DNA from: Mitsuokella sp047974105
GTDB taxonomy: Bacteria > Bacillota > Negativicutes > Selenomonadales > Selenomonadaceae
DNA length: 64,000 bases
Reading direction: 5' to 3'
Assembly (NCBI RefSeq): GCF_047974105.1
Contig: NZ_JBHYRS010000002.1
Location: forward strand, 382,280 to 446,279
The position numbers and the translations under genes were made by a program. The notes beneath the pieces are model-generated. The model did no database searches. It was not told where the DNA came from and saw nothing but the letters and a program-made list of their open reading frames with translations. Positions within the stretch are counted from its first letter, which is position 1, and the number at the start of each line of letters is the position of its first letter. Below, in pieces: positions 33,749 through 42,836 of this stretch.

Positions 33749-33784
33749 GAAAAAAAGGAGACACAAAGTGTCTCCCCTTTTCAT
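33749..33784 (-). terminator. Terminator between the dcu gene and larA
   Basis: Minus-strand GGGGAGACAC and GTGTCTCC form an uninterrupted hairpin followed by seven T. It implies that larA needs read-through or its own promoter. Confidence 0.88.
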
Positions 33785-33803
33785 GCTGACAGACCCCTCA
33801 TAA

Positions 33804-35141
33804 TTAGTAAAGGATATGTGCAATGATATAGCCGACCACGCAGCCCGTGAAGACACCGAGCAGGCCCGGGATCATGAAGCTGTGGTTCAGGACATATTTA
33901 CCGATATGCGTCGTGCCGGAACGGTCGAAGTTGATGCAGGCGAGGTCCGAAGGATACGTCGGCAGGAAGAAGTAACCGTAGCAGGCCGAGATGAAGGACA
34001 GGATGACGACTGGGTCCACGCCGATGGTCAGAGCCAGCGGCACGATGATGGAAACAGCAGCAGCCTGCGAGTTAACGAGTTTCGACGTGAGGAAGAGTGC
34101 CAGGGCGTACGTCCACGGATAAGCCTGAACGAGGCCGCCGATGAGTTCCTTGAGCTCCGTCATGTGGTTCGAGAAGCACGTATCAGCCATCCAGGCAACA
34201 CCGTAAACGCAGACGACTGCGCCGAGGCCGGCATGGAAGACCTGGCTCTTGCCAACGTCTTTGGCGTTGACTTTGCAGAAAATCAGGATGGCAGCGGCGA
34301 TGACGAGCATGATCATCTGAATGACCGTCGTCATGGAAATCGGCTTCAGAACGCCCTTTGCGTTCGGGAAAGCCGGCAGAACCTGCGGGAAGTTGCCGAG
34401 TACGGCAATGATGATGATGCCGAGGAAGAAAATGTACATGGCGCGGTAGAACGAAGACGGCAGCTCTTTGTCCTGCAGCGACTCGGTCTGAGCACCGTAA
34501 ACATCCTGCTTATGAGCCGGATCCTTGATGTACTCCTGGAAGACAGGGTCGTCAGCAAGGTCCTTGCCGCGGCGGTAGCTCCAGAGAGCAGCGACGATAA
34601 CGCCGCAGAACGTAGCCGGAATCGAGACAGCCAGCAGGTTGATGACCGTGAACGGCAGGCCGGCAGCACTGATGAAGCCAGCCATACTGACAAGGGCAAC
34701 GGATACCGGCGAAGCCGAGATACCCATCTGCGAAGCGACGGAGGCCACAGCCATCGGACGCTCCGGGCGAATGTTCTCGTGAATGGCGACATCATAGATG
34801 ATCGGGAACATCGTGTAAACAACGTGGCCCGTGCCGCAGAGGATGGTCAGCAGCCACGTCGTGATCGGCGCGTAAATCGTGACGCGCTTCGGGTTGCTGC
34901 GCAGGAACTTCTCTGCGTATTTGAGCATGACCGTAAGGCCGCCCGACGTCTGCAGATAGCCGGCGCAGGTGACGACCGCGATGATCGTCAGCATGACGGC
35001 GATTGGCGGCGTGCCCGGCTTGTAGCCGAGAGCAAAGACATAAATGATAAGGCCGATACCACTGATAACTGGAAGACCCAGACTGCCGTAACGTACACCG
35101 ACGATCAGGCACGCCAGCAGGATACAGATACCAAGTACCAA
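33804..35141 (-). CDS. Anaerobic C4-dicarboxylate transporter (DcuA/DcuB family)
   Basis: 445 residues, about 10-12 membrane segments. Features typical of Dcu carriers are GLPVISGIGLIIYVF, APITTWLLTILCGTGHVVYT and QMGISASPVSVALVSMAG. It exchanges fumarate, malate or aspartate for succinate in anaerobic respiration and fermentation. It starts at TTG 35141, six bases after GGGGAG. The divergent 570-base region upstream holds a perfect palindrome at 35213-35229. DcuA versus DcuB cannot be told apart by eye. Confidence 0.92.
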   Translation of the reverse strand: MVLGICILLACLIVGVRYGSLGLPVISGIGLIIYVFALGYKPGTPPIAVMLTIIAVVTCAGYLQTSGGLTVMLKYAEKFLRSNPKRVTIYAPITTWLLTILCGTGHVVYTMFPIIYDVAIHENIRPERPMAVASVASQMGISASPVSVALVSMAGFISAAGLPFTVINLLAVSIPATFCGVIVAALWSYRRGKDLADDPVFQEYIKDPAHKQDVYGAQTESLQDKELPSSFYRAMYIFFLGIIIIAVLGNFPQVLPAFPNAKGVLKPISMTTVIQMIMLVIAAAILIFCKVNAKDVGKSQVFHAGLGAVVCVYGVAWMADTCFSNHMTELKELIGGLVQAYPWTYALALFLTSKLVNSQAAAVSIIVPLALTIGVDPVVILSFISACYGYFFLPTYPSDLACINFDRSGTTHIGKYVLNHSFMIPGLLGVFTGCVVGYIIAHILY

Positions 35142-35713
35142 GATAAACTCCCCTTCCTATAAAACAGATACCCACACTACTTCACGAATGTCTGTCCTAA
35201 CGACATCAATCCATGATATTCAATATCATTTCCCCACAAAACAATTTTGAACAATGGATTATTTTCGCTTGTTTGATGTTTTCGCTCTCACCTGTCGATA
35301 TTCCTGCAAGGATTTTACGATAAATAAAATTTTTGTCAGGAATATTTTGCCTAGAAACATGATTTCATTTTGCACACAGGATACAGCAAAAAACAAACAA
35401 AGGACAGTACAACATCCCTTAAGTACGCATTTATTATACAATAAGCGTCAAGTATAAGTAAATACTATTTATTATAAAATATTTTAATAATAAATACATC
35501 TTATCATGAATTAATTATAATTAATTCTCACCGTAATGATACCTTTTATGAATAATTTACAAGATTTATGGGAATATCTCATACGATAACTATCGCCGCT
35601 TTCACCATTTTTTGCGGATTCCACGGGAAATCCAGTAGCCATATGCATAATGTTGTGATATAATATGCTAAAAAGTTATACTGATAACAATTCTATGAGG
35701 AGGAGTTCATTTT
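35142..35713. promoter_or_regulatory. AT-rich divergent regulatory gap between the dcu and dapL genes
   Basis: No gene is visible in these 572 bases. They hold a perfect 17-base inverted repeat (ATGATATT-C-AATATCAT, 35213-35229), a 31-base AT-rich near-palindrome (35466-35496) and a perfect 20-base palindrome GAATTAATTATAATTAATTC (35508-35527). An extended -10 element for dapL is at 35656-35664. The rest is low-complexity AT sequence. Confidence 0.7.
35656..35664 (+). promoter_or_regulatory. Extended -10 promoter of dapL
   Basis: TGATATAAT (TG-n-TATAAT) lies about 50 bases before the dapL ATG, with no good -35 box. Confidence 0.55.
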
Positions 35714-36946
35714 ATGGCTACCATTAATGATAACTATCTGAAGCTGCCCGGCAGCTATCTCTTCGCTGAAATCGCGCGCCGCGTGGCTGCTTATAAGGAA
35801 GCAAATCCGGATGCGGATATCATCCGCCTCGGCATCGGCGATGTCACGCAGCCGCTGCCGCAGGTCTGCATCGAGGCCATGCACAAGGCCGTTGACGACC
35901 AGGCCAAGGCTGAGACGTTCCATGGCTACGGTCCGGAGCAGGGCTATTCATTCCTGACGGAAGCCATCATCAAAAACAATTACACGGACCGCGGCATCGA
36001 GATTGCCTCGGATGAGATTTTCGTCAGTGACGGCTCCAAGAGCGACTGCGGCAACATTCAGGAAATCTTCGGCCTTGCCAACAAGGTGGCCATCACGGAC
36101 CCTGTTTACCCGGTTTACCTCGACACGAACGTCATGGCCGGCCGCACGGGCACGCTGCAGGATGACGGCCACTTTGCAGGCGTCACGTATCTGCCGTGCA
36201 CGGCTGAAAACAACTTTGCGCCGGACCTGCCGAAAGAAAAAGTCGACATGATCTATCTCTGCTGCCCGAACAACCCGACGGGCACGACGCTCTCGCGCGA
36301 AGAGCTGACGAAGTGGGTCAATTATGCCAAAGAAAATGAATCCGTCATCCTCTTCGACGCCGCTTATGCCGCTTATATCACGGAAGACGATGTACCGCGT
36401 TCCATCTACGAGATTCCGGGTGCCAAGGACGTCGCCATCGAGTTCCGTTCGTTCTCCAAGACGGCCGGCTTCACGGGCACGCGCTGCGGCTACACGATCA
36501 TCCCGAAGACGGTCAAGGGCCGCGCAGCGGATGGTTCGCTCGTACCGTTCAACAAACTCTGGAACCGCCGTCACACGACGAAGTTCAACGGCACGGCTTA
36601 CATCGTTCAGCGCGGCGCCGCTGCCATCTACACGGAAGAGGGCAAGAAGCAGGTCAAAGAACTCATTTCCTATTATATGGAAAATGCCCGCATCATCCGC
36701 GAGGGTCTCAAGGCTGCAGGCCTTCAGGCTTTCGGCGGCGTCAACGCCCCGTACATCTGGCTCAAGACCCCGAACAACATGAGCTCGTGGGACTTCTTCG
36801 ACAAACTGCTGCATGAAGTCAACATCGTCGGCACGCCGGGCGCAGGCTTTGGCCCGTGCGGCGAAGGCTACTTCCGCCTTACTTCCTTCGGCAGCCGTGA
36901 GAACACGAAGCGCGCCGTAGCCCGCTTCGCTAAGCTCAAATTCTGA
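35714..36946 (+). CDS. dapL: LL-diaminopimelate aminotransferase
   Basis: 410 residues, the usual DapL length. PLP fold type I: NNPTGTTLSREEL is the aspartate-aminotransferase-type motif, and SFSKTAGFTGTRCGY holds the PLP lysine. The N-terminus (NYLKLPGSYLFAEIARRV) and the DVTQPLP motif are specific to DapL. It converts tetrahydrodipicolinate directly to LL-DAP for lysine and peptidoglycan, bypassing the acyl branches. It is monocistronic, with GAGGAGGAG before the ATG and a strong terminator behind it. Confidence 0.95.
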   Translation: MATINDNYLKLPGSYLFAEIARRVAAYKEANPDADIIRLGIGDVTQPLPQVCIEAMHKAVDDQAKAETFHGYGPEQGYSFLTEAIIKNNYTDRGIEIASDEIFVSDGSKSDCGNIQEIFGLANKVAITDPVYPVYLDTNVMAGRTGTLQDDGHFAGVTYLPCTAENNFAPDLPKEKVDMIYLCCPNNPTGTTLSREELTKWVNYAKENESVILFDAAYAAYITEDDVPRSIYEIPGAKDVAIEFRSFSKTAGFTGTRCGYTIIPKTVKGRAADGSLVPFNKLWNRRHTTKFNGTAYIVQRGAAAIYTEEGKKQVKELISYYMENARIIREGLKAAGLQAFGGVNAPYIWLKTPNNMSSWDFFDKLLHEVNIVGTPGAGFGPCGEGYFRLTSFGSRENTKRAVARFAKLKF

Positions 36947-36967
36947 TTCACAGCTAAATAAGCACAG

Positions 36968-37008
36968 CAAAAATCGGTATGACCCGCTTGCGGGCATACC
37001 GATTTTTT
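36968..37008. terminator. Bidirectional terminator between dapL and ftsY
   Basis: AAAAATCGGTATG..CCGC pairs with GCGG..CATACCGATTTTTT. It is a very stable hairpin with T-runs on both strands, between convergent genes. Confidence 0.92.
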
Positions 37009-37052
37009 GTGCCAGTATATATCCAGTATATATATTGTAGGTTTCGGTAAAA

Positions 37053-37967
37053 TCATTCGTTGAACAAGGCTTTGGCAAAGTCCTCGGCATTGAACGGGCG
37101 CAGGTCCTCGACGCCCTCGCCCACGCCAATCCACTTGACCGGCATGGCAAGCTGGCTCTTGATGCCGATGACGACGCCGCCCTTGGCCGTGCCGTCGAGC
37201 TTCGTCAGCACGACACCGGTGATTGGCGCGGCTTTTGTGAAAAGTTCTGCCTGACTGATGGCGTTCTGTCCCGTCGTGGCATCGAGCACGAGCAGCGTCT
37301 CATGCGGGGCTCCCGGAATTTCGCGGCCGATGACGCGGTTGATCTTTTCAAGCTCCTGCATGAGGTTTGACTTCGTCTGCAGGCGGCCGGCCGTATCGAT
37401 GATCAGCATATCGACCTTGCGCGCCACAGCGGCCTTGACGGCGTCAAAAGCCACGGCAGCAGGGTCCGAGCCCTCTTCGTGCTTGATGACCGGCACGCCC
37501 GTGCGCTGCCCCCAGACTTCGAGCTGGTCGATGGCCGCAGCGCGGAATGTATCGGCAGCGGCGAGCAGCACGGATTTTCCCTGCCCTTTATAGTAAGCTG
37601 CGAGCTTGCCAATGGTCGTCGTCTTGCCGGCACCGTTGACGCCGATGACGAGCAGCACCGTAGGACCGTTCTCTGCAATGCGTGTCTTGTCCTCACCTGC
37701 GGTCAGAATCTCGACAATCTGCTTCTGCAAAAATGGCTTGAGGTCTTCCGGGGTGTTGATTTCCTTTTTCTTGATGCCCTTGCGCACAGCCGTCATGAGC
37801 TTATCCGTCGTCTTGACACCGACATCGGCCATGATGAGCGTTTCCTCGAGCTCGTCGAGCAGGTCCTCGTCGATATCGGCATAACCGATGATGATTTTTT
37901 CAATCTTGTTGGTAAAATTCTCGCGGGTCTTGTTGAGTCCCTTCTTCAGTTTATCAAAAAATCCCAT
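37053..37967 (-). CDS. ftsY: Signal recognition particle receptor FtsY
   Basis: 304 residues, the short Firmicute form without the long acidic A domain. The NG domain shows G1 GVNGAGKTTT, AADTFRAAA, DTAGRLQ, TKLDGTAKGG and the closing GVGEGVEDLRPF. It docks ribosome-SRP complexes at the membrane. It follows smc by 63 bases on the minus strand, the common smc-ftsY order, and is closed by the terminator shared with dapL. Confidence 0.97.
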   Translation of the reverse strand: MGFFDKLKKGLNKTRENFTNKIEKIIIGYADIDEDLLDELEETLIMADVGVKTTDKLMTAVRKGIKKKEINTPEDLKPFLQKQIVEILTAGEDKTRIAENGPTVLLVIGVNGAGKTTTIGKLAAYYKGQGKSVLLAAADTFRAAAIDQLEVWGQRTGVPVIKHEEGSDPAAVAFDAVKAAVARKVDMLIIDTAGRLQTKSNLMQELEKINRVIGREIPGAPHETLLVLDATTGQNAISQAELFTKAAPITGVVLTKLDGTAKGGVVIGIKSQLAMPVKWIGVGEGVEDLRPFNAEDFAKALFNE

Positions 37968-38030
37968 GCTGATTCCTCCTATATTCTGTATTCTATGATT
38001 CCTATGTTTTTGCTTTTGCAGGGCCTGTCC

Positions 38031-41000
38031 TCAATCTGCATTCCCAGCATCGTCCATACCATCTGCATCCGCAGCGCGCACATCATCGAGACGGACGGAC
38101 AGGATCTTCGAAACGCCCGATTCCTCGACCGTCACGCCGTACAGCGAATTGGCGGCTTCCATCGTGCCCTTGCGGTGCGTGACGACGATGAACTGCGTCT
38201 TTGCGGCAAATTCCTGCAAAAATCGGCCAAAGCGCACGACATTCGCCTCATCGAGAGGTGCGTCGATTTCATCGAGCACCGAGAAAGGCGACGGCCGGTA
38301 GCGCAAAAAGGCAAAGAGCAGCGCAATGACGGTCAGCGCGCGCTCGCCGCCCGAAAGCGCCGCCAGGCTCTGGCGCTTCTTCTGCGGCAGCGTCACGAGG
38401 ATATCGATGCCCGTGTTCAAAACATCGTGCTCGTCGAGCAGTTTGAGCTCGGCGCGGCCGCCGCCGAAGAGGCGCACGAAGATTTCTCCGAAATAACGCT
38501 GAATGTCGGCGAAGGCTGACTGGAACTGCTCGGTCATCGCCTCGTCCATCTCCGCTAAGATATGCGCGAGATTCTCCTTGGCCTCAACGAGGTCGTCCGA
38601 CTGCTTCTTCATGAAGGCATGGCGCTGCTGCAGATTTTCGTATTCCTCGACGGCGTTCGGATTGACGGGGCCAAGGTCGTCCATCTTCTTTTTGAGCGAC
38701 TGCATGCGCGCGCGCAAGGCCTGCGGCTCGAGGTCAAGAGCTTTCTCGAGGGCGCGCTCCGGCGTCAGGCCGAAGTCCTGCAGAATCGCCTTTTGGCTGT
38801 CCTCGAGCAGCATCTGGATTTTGGCGGCCGCAAGCTCGAGTTCGTGAATTTCCGCCTGCTTCTGGCTGAGTTTTCGCGCAAGCGCGCGCGCCTTCTCCTC
38901 AAGCTCCTGCCCTGCAGCCATCCTGTCCATGCGCCGGGCATAGAGGTGACGCTGCTTCTGCTGCGCTTCCTCAAAGGCATCCTGCCACGACTGTGTCTGC
39001 TGTCCGAGTTCCCTTAAGCGCACGGCACTTGCCTGACTGTCTGCCGCGAGTTTTTTCTGTTCCTGCTCGACTTCCTTCAGGGCCTGTTCACTGCGCTGTT
39101 TTTCCTGACGGTAGAGCTCCGTCTGTTCCTGACTGCGCTTCCATTCCTGCTCGAGAACCGTGCGCCTGAGCTCATCCTGCTGAATGCACTTGGCGAGGGC
39201 CCCTGCATCCTGCTCCACATCCTCGAGGGCAAAGACGCTTTCTTCGACATTTTTGCCGGCTGCCTGCAAAGCCGCTGTGAGCTCTTTGACTCTGCGCAGC
39301 TGCAGTACGCGCCGCTTCTGGCTCTCGGCAAACGTGGCCTGACTTTTTTCATCAGCTGCCAGAAGGCCTGCCAACTCTTTTTCCTGACTGGCGAGATTTT
39401 CCTGCAGCTTTGCGAGGCTGACGCGCAGTTCCGCGCGTTTGACGCTCTGCTGCTGTACCTCTTTCAGGCACTCGCCCTGCTGATTTTCCGCAAGGGCCGC
39501 TTCTTTGGCCGCCTCTTTGACTGCCTTGGCCTGAACCTGCAGTTCCTGCCGCATTTTTTTATATTTGGCCTGCAGGGCTTCGATTTCTGCACTGCGGTTT
39601 AAAAAGCTCGTCTCCCGGCGCGGCCGGCCGCCGCCTGAGAGCGAACCGCCCGGCGCGAGAAATTCGCCGTCGAGCGTCACAATGCGCAGACGGTAATGCT
39701 GCTCTTTCGCAAGGGCTAAGGCATGGTCGAGGGTGTCGACGACGAGGATGCGCGCCAAGAGGAAGTCCGCTGCTTTCTGGCAGTGCGGCGCTGTTTCGAC
39801 GAGCTCATTGGCCCAGCCAATGGCCCCTTCGCCCTTTTCCGCTTCTTTCTCCTGTTCTTTCGGATACTGCACGGCAAGTGTCGAGAGCGGCAGGAACGTC
39901 ACGCGGCCGAGATGCTTCTGTTTCAGGTAAGCAATGGCCGCCTTGGCCGTATCCGTATCGTCCGTGACGATATTCTGCTGATTGCCGCCTAACGCCACCT
40001 CGATGGCCGTCATGTACTTCTGTGGGATGGTCAAAAGCTCGGCAATGGCGCCGGCCACGCCTTTATGCCACTTCTCCGTACTCTGCAGAATGGCCTTCGG
40101 CGCCTTGCCAAAGCCCTCGTAATCTTCCTGCAGGTGCTGGAGAAAATCGATTTTTTCCTGCAGGCCGGCCGTTTTCTGCCGCAGTGCATCCTGCTTTTCG
40201 CGGCACAGCGCGAGGTTTGCCTGTGCTTCCTGCTGGGCATGGCGCGCCTGCTGCTGCCGGCTTACCGCCTTTTGGAGCTCCACTTCGGCCTTATCAACTT
40301 CCGCTGCCATTTCTTTTTGAGCAGAGCTCAGTTCTTTCTGCTTCTGCTCAGCCGCGGCGATGGCTTCCCTGCGCGCCTGCTGCCCCTCGCTGCCATTTTC
40401 AATATCGCGGTCGAGCACCGCGAGTTCCTGCTTGGCATTGGCGAGTTCTTCCTGACAAGCTTCCTTGGCAGCTGCCGCTGCCTGTGCTTTTTTCTTTTTC
40501 TCCAGCACGATGGCCGCCATCTTGGCCGCGCGCTCCTGCTGCGCCGCAATCTTTTCGTCAGCAGCCGTGAACTTCGCCTTTTTATCAGCGGCTTCGCCCG
40601 ACAGACGGCCAATTTCGCTGACGGATTTTACGAGGGCCTCCTGCAGTTCCTTGTTTCTGGCTGCAAGACGCACGCTGCTCACGCCGTTCTGTTCCTGACG
40701 CTCTTCAAGCGCCGCGGCCTCGCGGCTTGCTTTTTCGAGTTTCTGGCGCAGGCTCTCATTGGCCTCTGCACCACTGCGCATGGTCTGCTCGAGGTCCAAG
40801 ATGTCCTTCTGCACGGCCTCTTTCGCTGCGCCGGCTTTTTTCGCTTCCGTCTCGACTGCCATGGCCTCATCGCGGGCTTTGCTCATTTTTAAAGCATTGG
40901 CAGTCTTGCGCTCCGACTCGCGCTTTGCACTGCGCGCGAGCTTTGTCAACTGGCAGCGGCGGTATGCTTCATGGAGTTCATTGTACTGGCGCGTTTTTTC

Positions 41001-41624
41001 CGCATGGCGCGCAAGGGGTTCAAGCTGATGCTCGATTTCCTGCATGATATCCTGCACGCGCAGGAGATTGGCCTCGGTATCCGTGAGCCTCCGCACCGTT
41101 TCGCGCTTGCGGCTGCGGTATTTCGTGATGCCGGCCGTTTCCTCGAAAAAGGCGCGGCGGTCCTCCGGACGGCTGTTTAAAATATCATCCATGCGGTTCT
41201 GGCTGATGATGCTCATGCCATCGTGGCCGATGCCCGTATCGGCAAAAAGGTCATAGATATCCTTGAGGCGGCAGCGCGAGCGGTTGATGTAATATTCGCT
41301 CTCGCCGCTCCTGTAGAGGCGGCGCGTCACGGCCACCTCGCGGAAATCCACAGGCAGGGTGCCGTCGTTGTCAAAAATCAGCGAGACCTCCGCGACATTC
41401 AGCGGCCGGCGCGTGGCCGAACCGGCAAAGATGATGTCTTCGGAGCGCGTGCCGCGCAGATTCCTTATATTCTGTTCGCCGAGCACCCAGCGCACGGCAT
41501 CCGTGATATTGCTCTTGCCGCTGCCGTTCGGTCCGACCACGGCCGTGATGCCACGGTCAAAATCGATGGTGATTTTATCCGCAAAAGATTTAAAGCCATA
41601 TGCCTCAAGGCGTTTGAGCTGCAA
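38031..41624 (-). CDS. smc: Chromosome segregation protein SMC
   Basis: 1197 residues. The N-terminal ATPase half has Walker A GPNGSGKSN (about 32-40). Two long Ala/Glu/Lys/Gln coiled coils flank a hinge (about 505-680, with GGRPRRETSF at the end), and the C-terminal half has the signature LSGGERALTVIALLFA and Walker B FSVLDEIDAPLDEANV. It condenses and aligns sister chromosomes with ScpA/ScpB. The start is TTG 41624, supported by the family N-terminus (LKRLEAYGFKSFAD). A LysR gene ends only three bases upstream, in place of the usual rnc. Confidence 0.96.
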   Translation of the reverse strand: MQLKRLEAYGFKSFADKITIDFDRGITAVVGPNGSGKSNITDAVRWVLGEQNIRNLRGTRSEDIIFAGSATRRPLNVAEVSLIFDNDGTLPVDFREVAVTRRLYRSGESEYYINRSRCRLKDIYDLFADTGIGHDGMSIISQNRMDDILNSRPEDRRAFFEETAGITKYRSRKRETVRRLTDTEANLLRVQDIMQEIEHQLEPLARHAEKTRQYNELHEAYRRCQLTKLARSAKRESERKTANALKMSKARDEAMAVETEAKKAGAAKEAVQKDILDLEQTMRSGAEANESLRQKLEKASREAAALEERQEQNGVSSVRLAARNKELQEALVKSVSEIGRLSGEAADKKAKFTAADEKIAAQQERAAKMAAIVLEKKKKAQAAAAAKEACQEELANAKQELAVLDRDIENGSEGQQARREAIAAAEQKQKELSSAQKEMAAEVDKAEVELQKAVSRQQQARHAQQEAQANLALCREKQDALRQKTAGLQEKIDFLQHLQEDYEGFGKAPKAILQSTEKWHKGVAGAIAELLTIPQKYMTAIEVALGGNQQNIVTDDTDTAKAAIAYLKQKHLGRVTFLPLSTLAVQYPKEQEKEAEKGEGAIGWANELVETAPHCQKAADFLLARILVVDTLDHALALAKEQHYRLRIVTLDGEFLAPGGSLSGGGRPRRETSFLNRSAEIEALQAKYKKMRQELQVQAKAVKEAAKEAALAENQQGECLKEVQQQSVKRAELRVSLAKLQENLASQEKELAGLLAADEKSQATFAESQKRRVLQLRRVKELTAALQAAGKNVEESVFALEDVEQDAGALAKCIQQDELRRTVLEQEWKRSQEQTELYRQEKQRSEQALKEVEQEQKKLAADSQASAVRLRELGQQTQSWQDAFEEAQQKQRHLYARRMDRMAAGQELEEKARALARKLSQKQAEIHELELAAAKIQMLLEDSQKAILQDFGLTPERALEKALDLEPQALRARMQSLKKKMDDLGPVNPNAVEEYENLQQRHAFMKKQSDDLVEAKENLAHILAEMDEAMTEQFQSAFADIQRYFGEIFVRLFGGGRAELKLLDEHDVLNTGIDILVTLPQKKRQSLAALSGGERALTVIALLFAFLRYRPSPFSVLDEIDAPLDEANVVRFGRFLQEFAAKTQFIVVTHRKGTMEAANSLYGVTVEESGVSKILSVRLDDVRAADADGMDDAGNAD

Positions 41625-41627
41625 TCG

Positions 41628-42563
41628 TTACACCTGCCTGTCTTCTCCGGCCCCCTCCGGGGCCTCGGATTCTTCCTGAAACTTTCCTTCCGCAGCATAG
41701 TCCTTCATGAAATTCAAAAATTCCTTGTCGAGTACGGAAAACACTTTATGGCCGCTCCAGTAAAGCGACGTGCGCGCCACAATCGGCGGCGTGAGCGGAC
41801 GCTTGGCAAAGGCATGCTCCTGCCGCAGAACAAAATTCGGCAGGATGGAAATTCCCGTGCCGTTGGCCACAAGCTGCTTGATGGTCTTGAGCTGCGATGT
41901 CGTCAGCATGACATCCGGCGTAAAGCCCGCCTCCACGCAGCGCGTAAAAACTTCGCGGTATTGATACGTGCGCGGCAGCTGCAGGACAAACCGCTCATGG
42001 GCAAAATCCGCAAATGTAATGCGCTTTTTCTGGCAAAGCGGATGCGTGAAGGGCAGGCAGAGGCTCATCTCGTCCTGCATGATGGCAAATTCATTGGGCA
42101 CATGCTCCCCGCCGCTGCCAAAAATGACGCCAAAATCGAGGTCTCCGAGCTCCACGCGTTCCCGCACCTCGTCGGAATCGCGGAATTCCTGCACATCGAG
42201 GCGCGTATTCGGGAACTGCGCGCGAAAATCCTTGAAGAATTCCGGAAAGAGATAGGCTTCAAACATCGGCGGCACGCCAAAATGAATCGTGCCGCGCCCG
42301 CCCACGCAGAAACGCATCATGTCCTGCTTGGCCGCTTCCATATCCTGCATAATGCGGCGGGCATGAATCAAAAAGGCCTTGCCGGCCTCGGTCAGCGTGA
42401 CGTGTTTCTGACTGCGGTCGATGAGCGTCAGCCCAAGCTCCGCTTCCAAGGATTTGATGGCCTTGGTGACCGAAGGCTGCGAGACATGCAGTACCTTGGC
42501 CGTGCGCGTGAAATTCTCGAGTTCGCTGATCGTGCAAAAATATTCCAACTGCCGGAATTCCAT
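41628..42563 (-). CDS. LysR-family transcriptional regulator upstream of smc
   Basis: 311 residues. HTH region EFRQLEYFCTISELENFTRT and HVSQPSVTKAIKSLE; substrate domain GTIHFGVPPMFEAYLFPEFF and NGTGISILPNFVL. A short acidic tail (EESEAPEGAGEDRQV) closes the protein. GGGGG lies seven bases before the ATG. Its stop is three bases from the smc start, so smc may be co-transcribed with it. The effector and targets are unknown; the divergent partner that LysR genes usually control is absent, because the next gene upstream is on the same strand. Confidence 0.9.
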   Translation of the reverse strand: MEFRQLEYFCTISELENFTRTAKVLHVSQPSVTKAIKSLEAELGLTLIDRSQKHVTLTEAGKAFLIHARRIMQDMEAAKQDMMRFCVGGRGTIHFGVPPMFEAYLFPEFFKDFRAQFPNTRLDVQEFRDSDEVRERVELGDLDFGVIFGSGGEHVPNEFAIMQDEMSLCLPFTHPLCQKKRITFADFAHERFVLQLPRTYQYREVFTRCVEAGFTPDVMLTTSQLKTIKQLVANGTGISILPNFVLRQEHAFAKRPLTPPIVARTSLYWSGHKVFSVLDKEFLNFMKDYAAEGKFQEESEAPEGAGEDRQV

Positions 42564-42788
42564 CTGTATTCCCCCATACCATAATTCTTATTGCCACGGC
42601 CTGCTGCCATCCCCCCATTTCCCTGCGCTCCTGCGCTGGCGGCCGGCCGTTTCTTATTCGTTATTCGCAACGATTCTATTTTAGCATATGTTGCCCATAT
42701 CTACCATAATATAGGGCGGCTCTGCCGTGAAATAGAGTGAAATATTCGTGCAGATGACACAAATTACCGCAAAAAACGCGAAAAAGCA

Positions 42789-42834
42789 AAATCCCCTGTG
42801 CGGGAATCGTTCATAATTCCCGCACAAGGGATTC
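42789..42834 (-). terminator. Terminator after the CxxC protein gene
   Basis: AATCCC-TGTGCGGGAAT pairs with ATTCCCGCACA-GGGATT. It is a long stem with a T-rich 3' side on the minus strand, immediately after the stop. Confidence 0.88.
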
Positions 42835-42836
42835 TT

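Noticed and set aside
33816..35162. A 448-codon plus-strand open frame opposite the dcu gene
   Set aside because: Composition is that of an antisense shadow of a membrane protein; the minus strand encodes a clear Dcu carrier.
35466..35496. AT-rich near-palindrome as a terminator
   Set aside because: No GC stem and no gene ending there; more likely low-complexity or protein-binding DNA.
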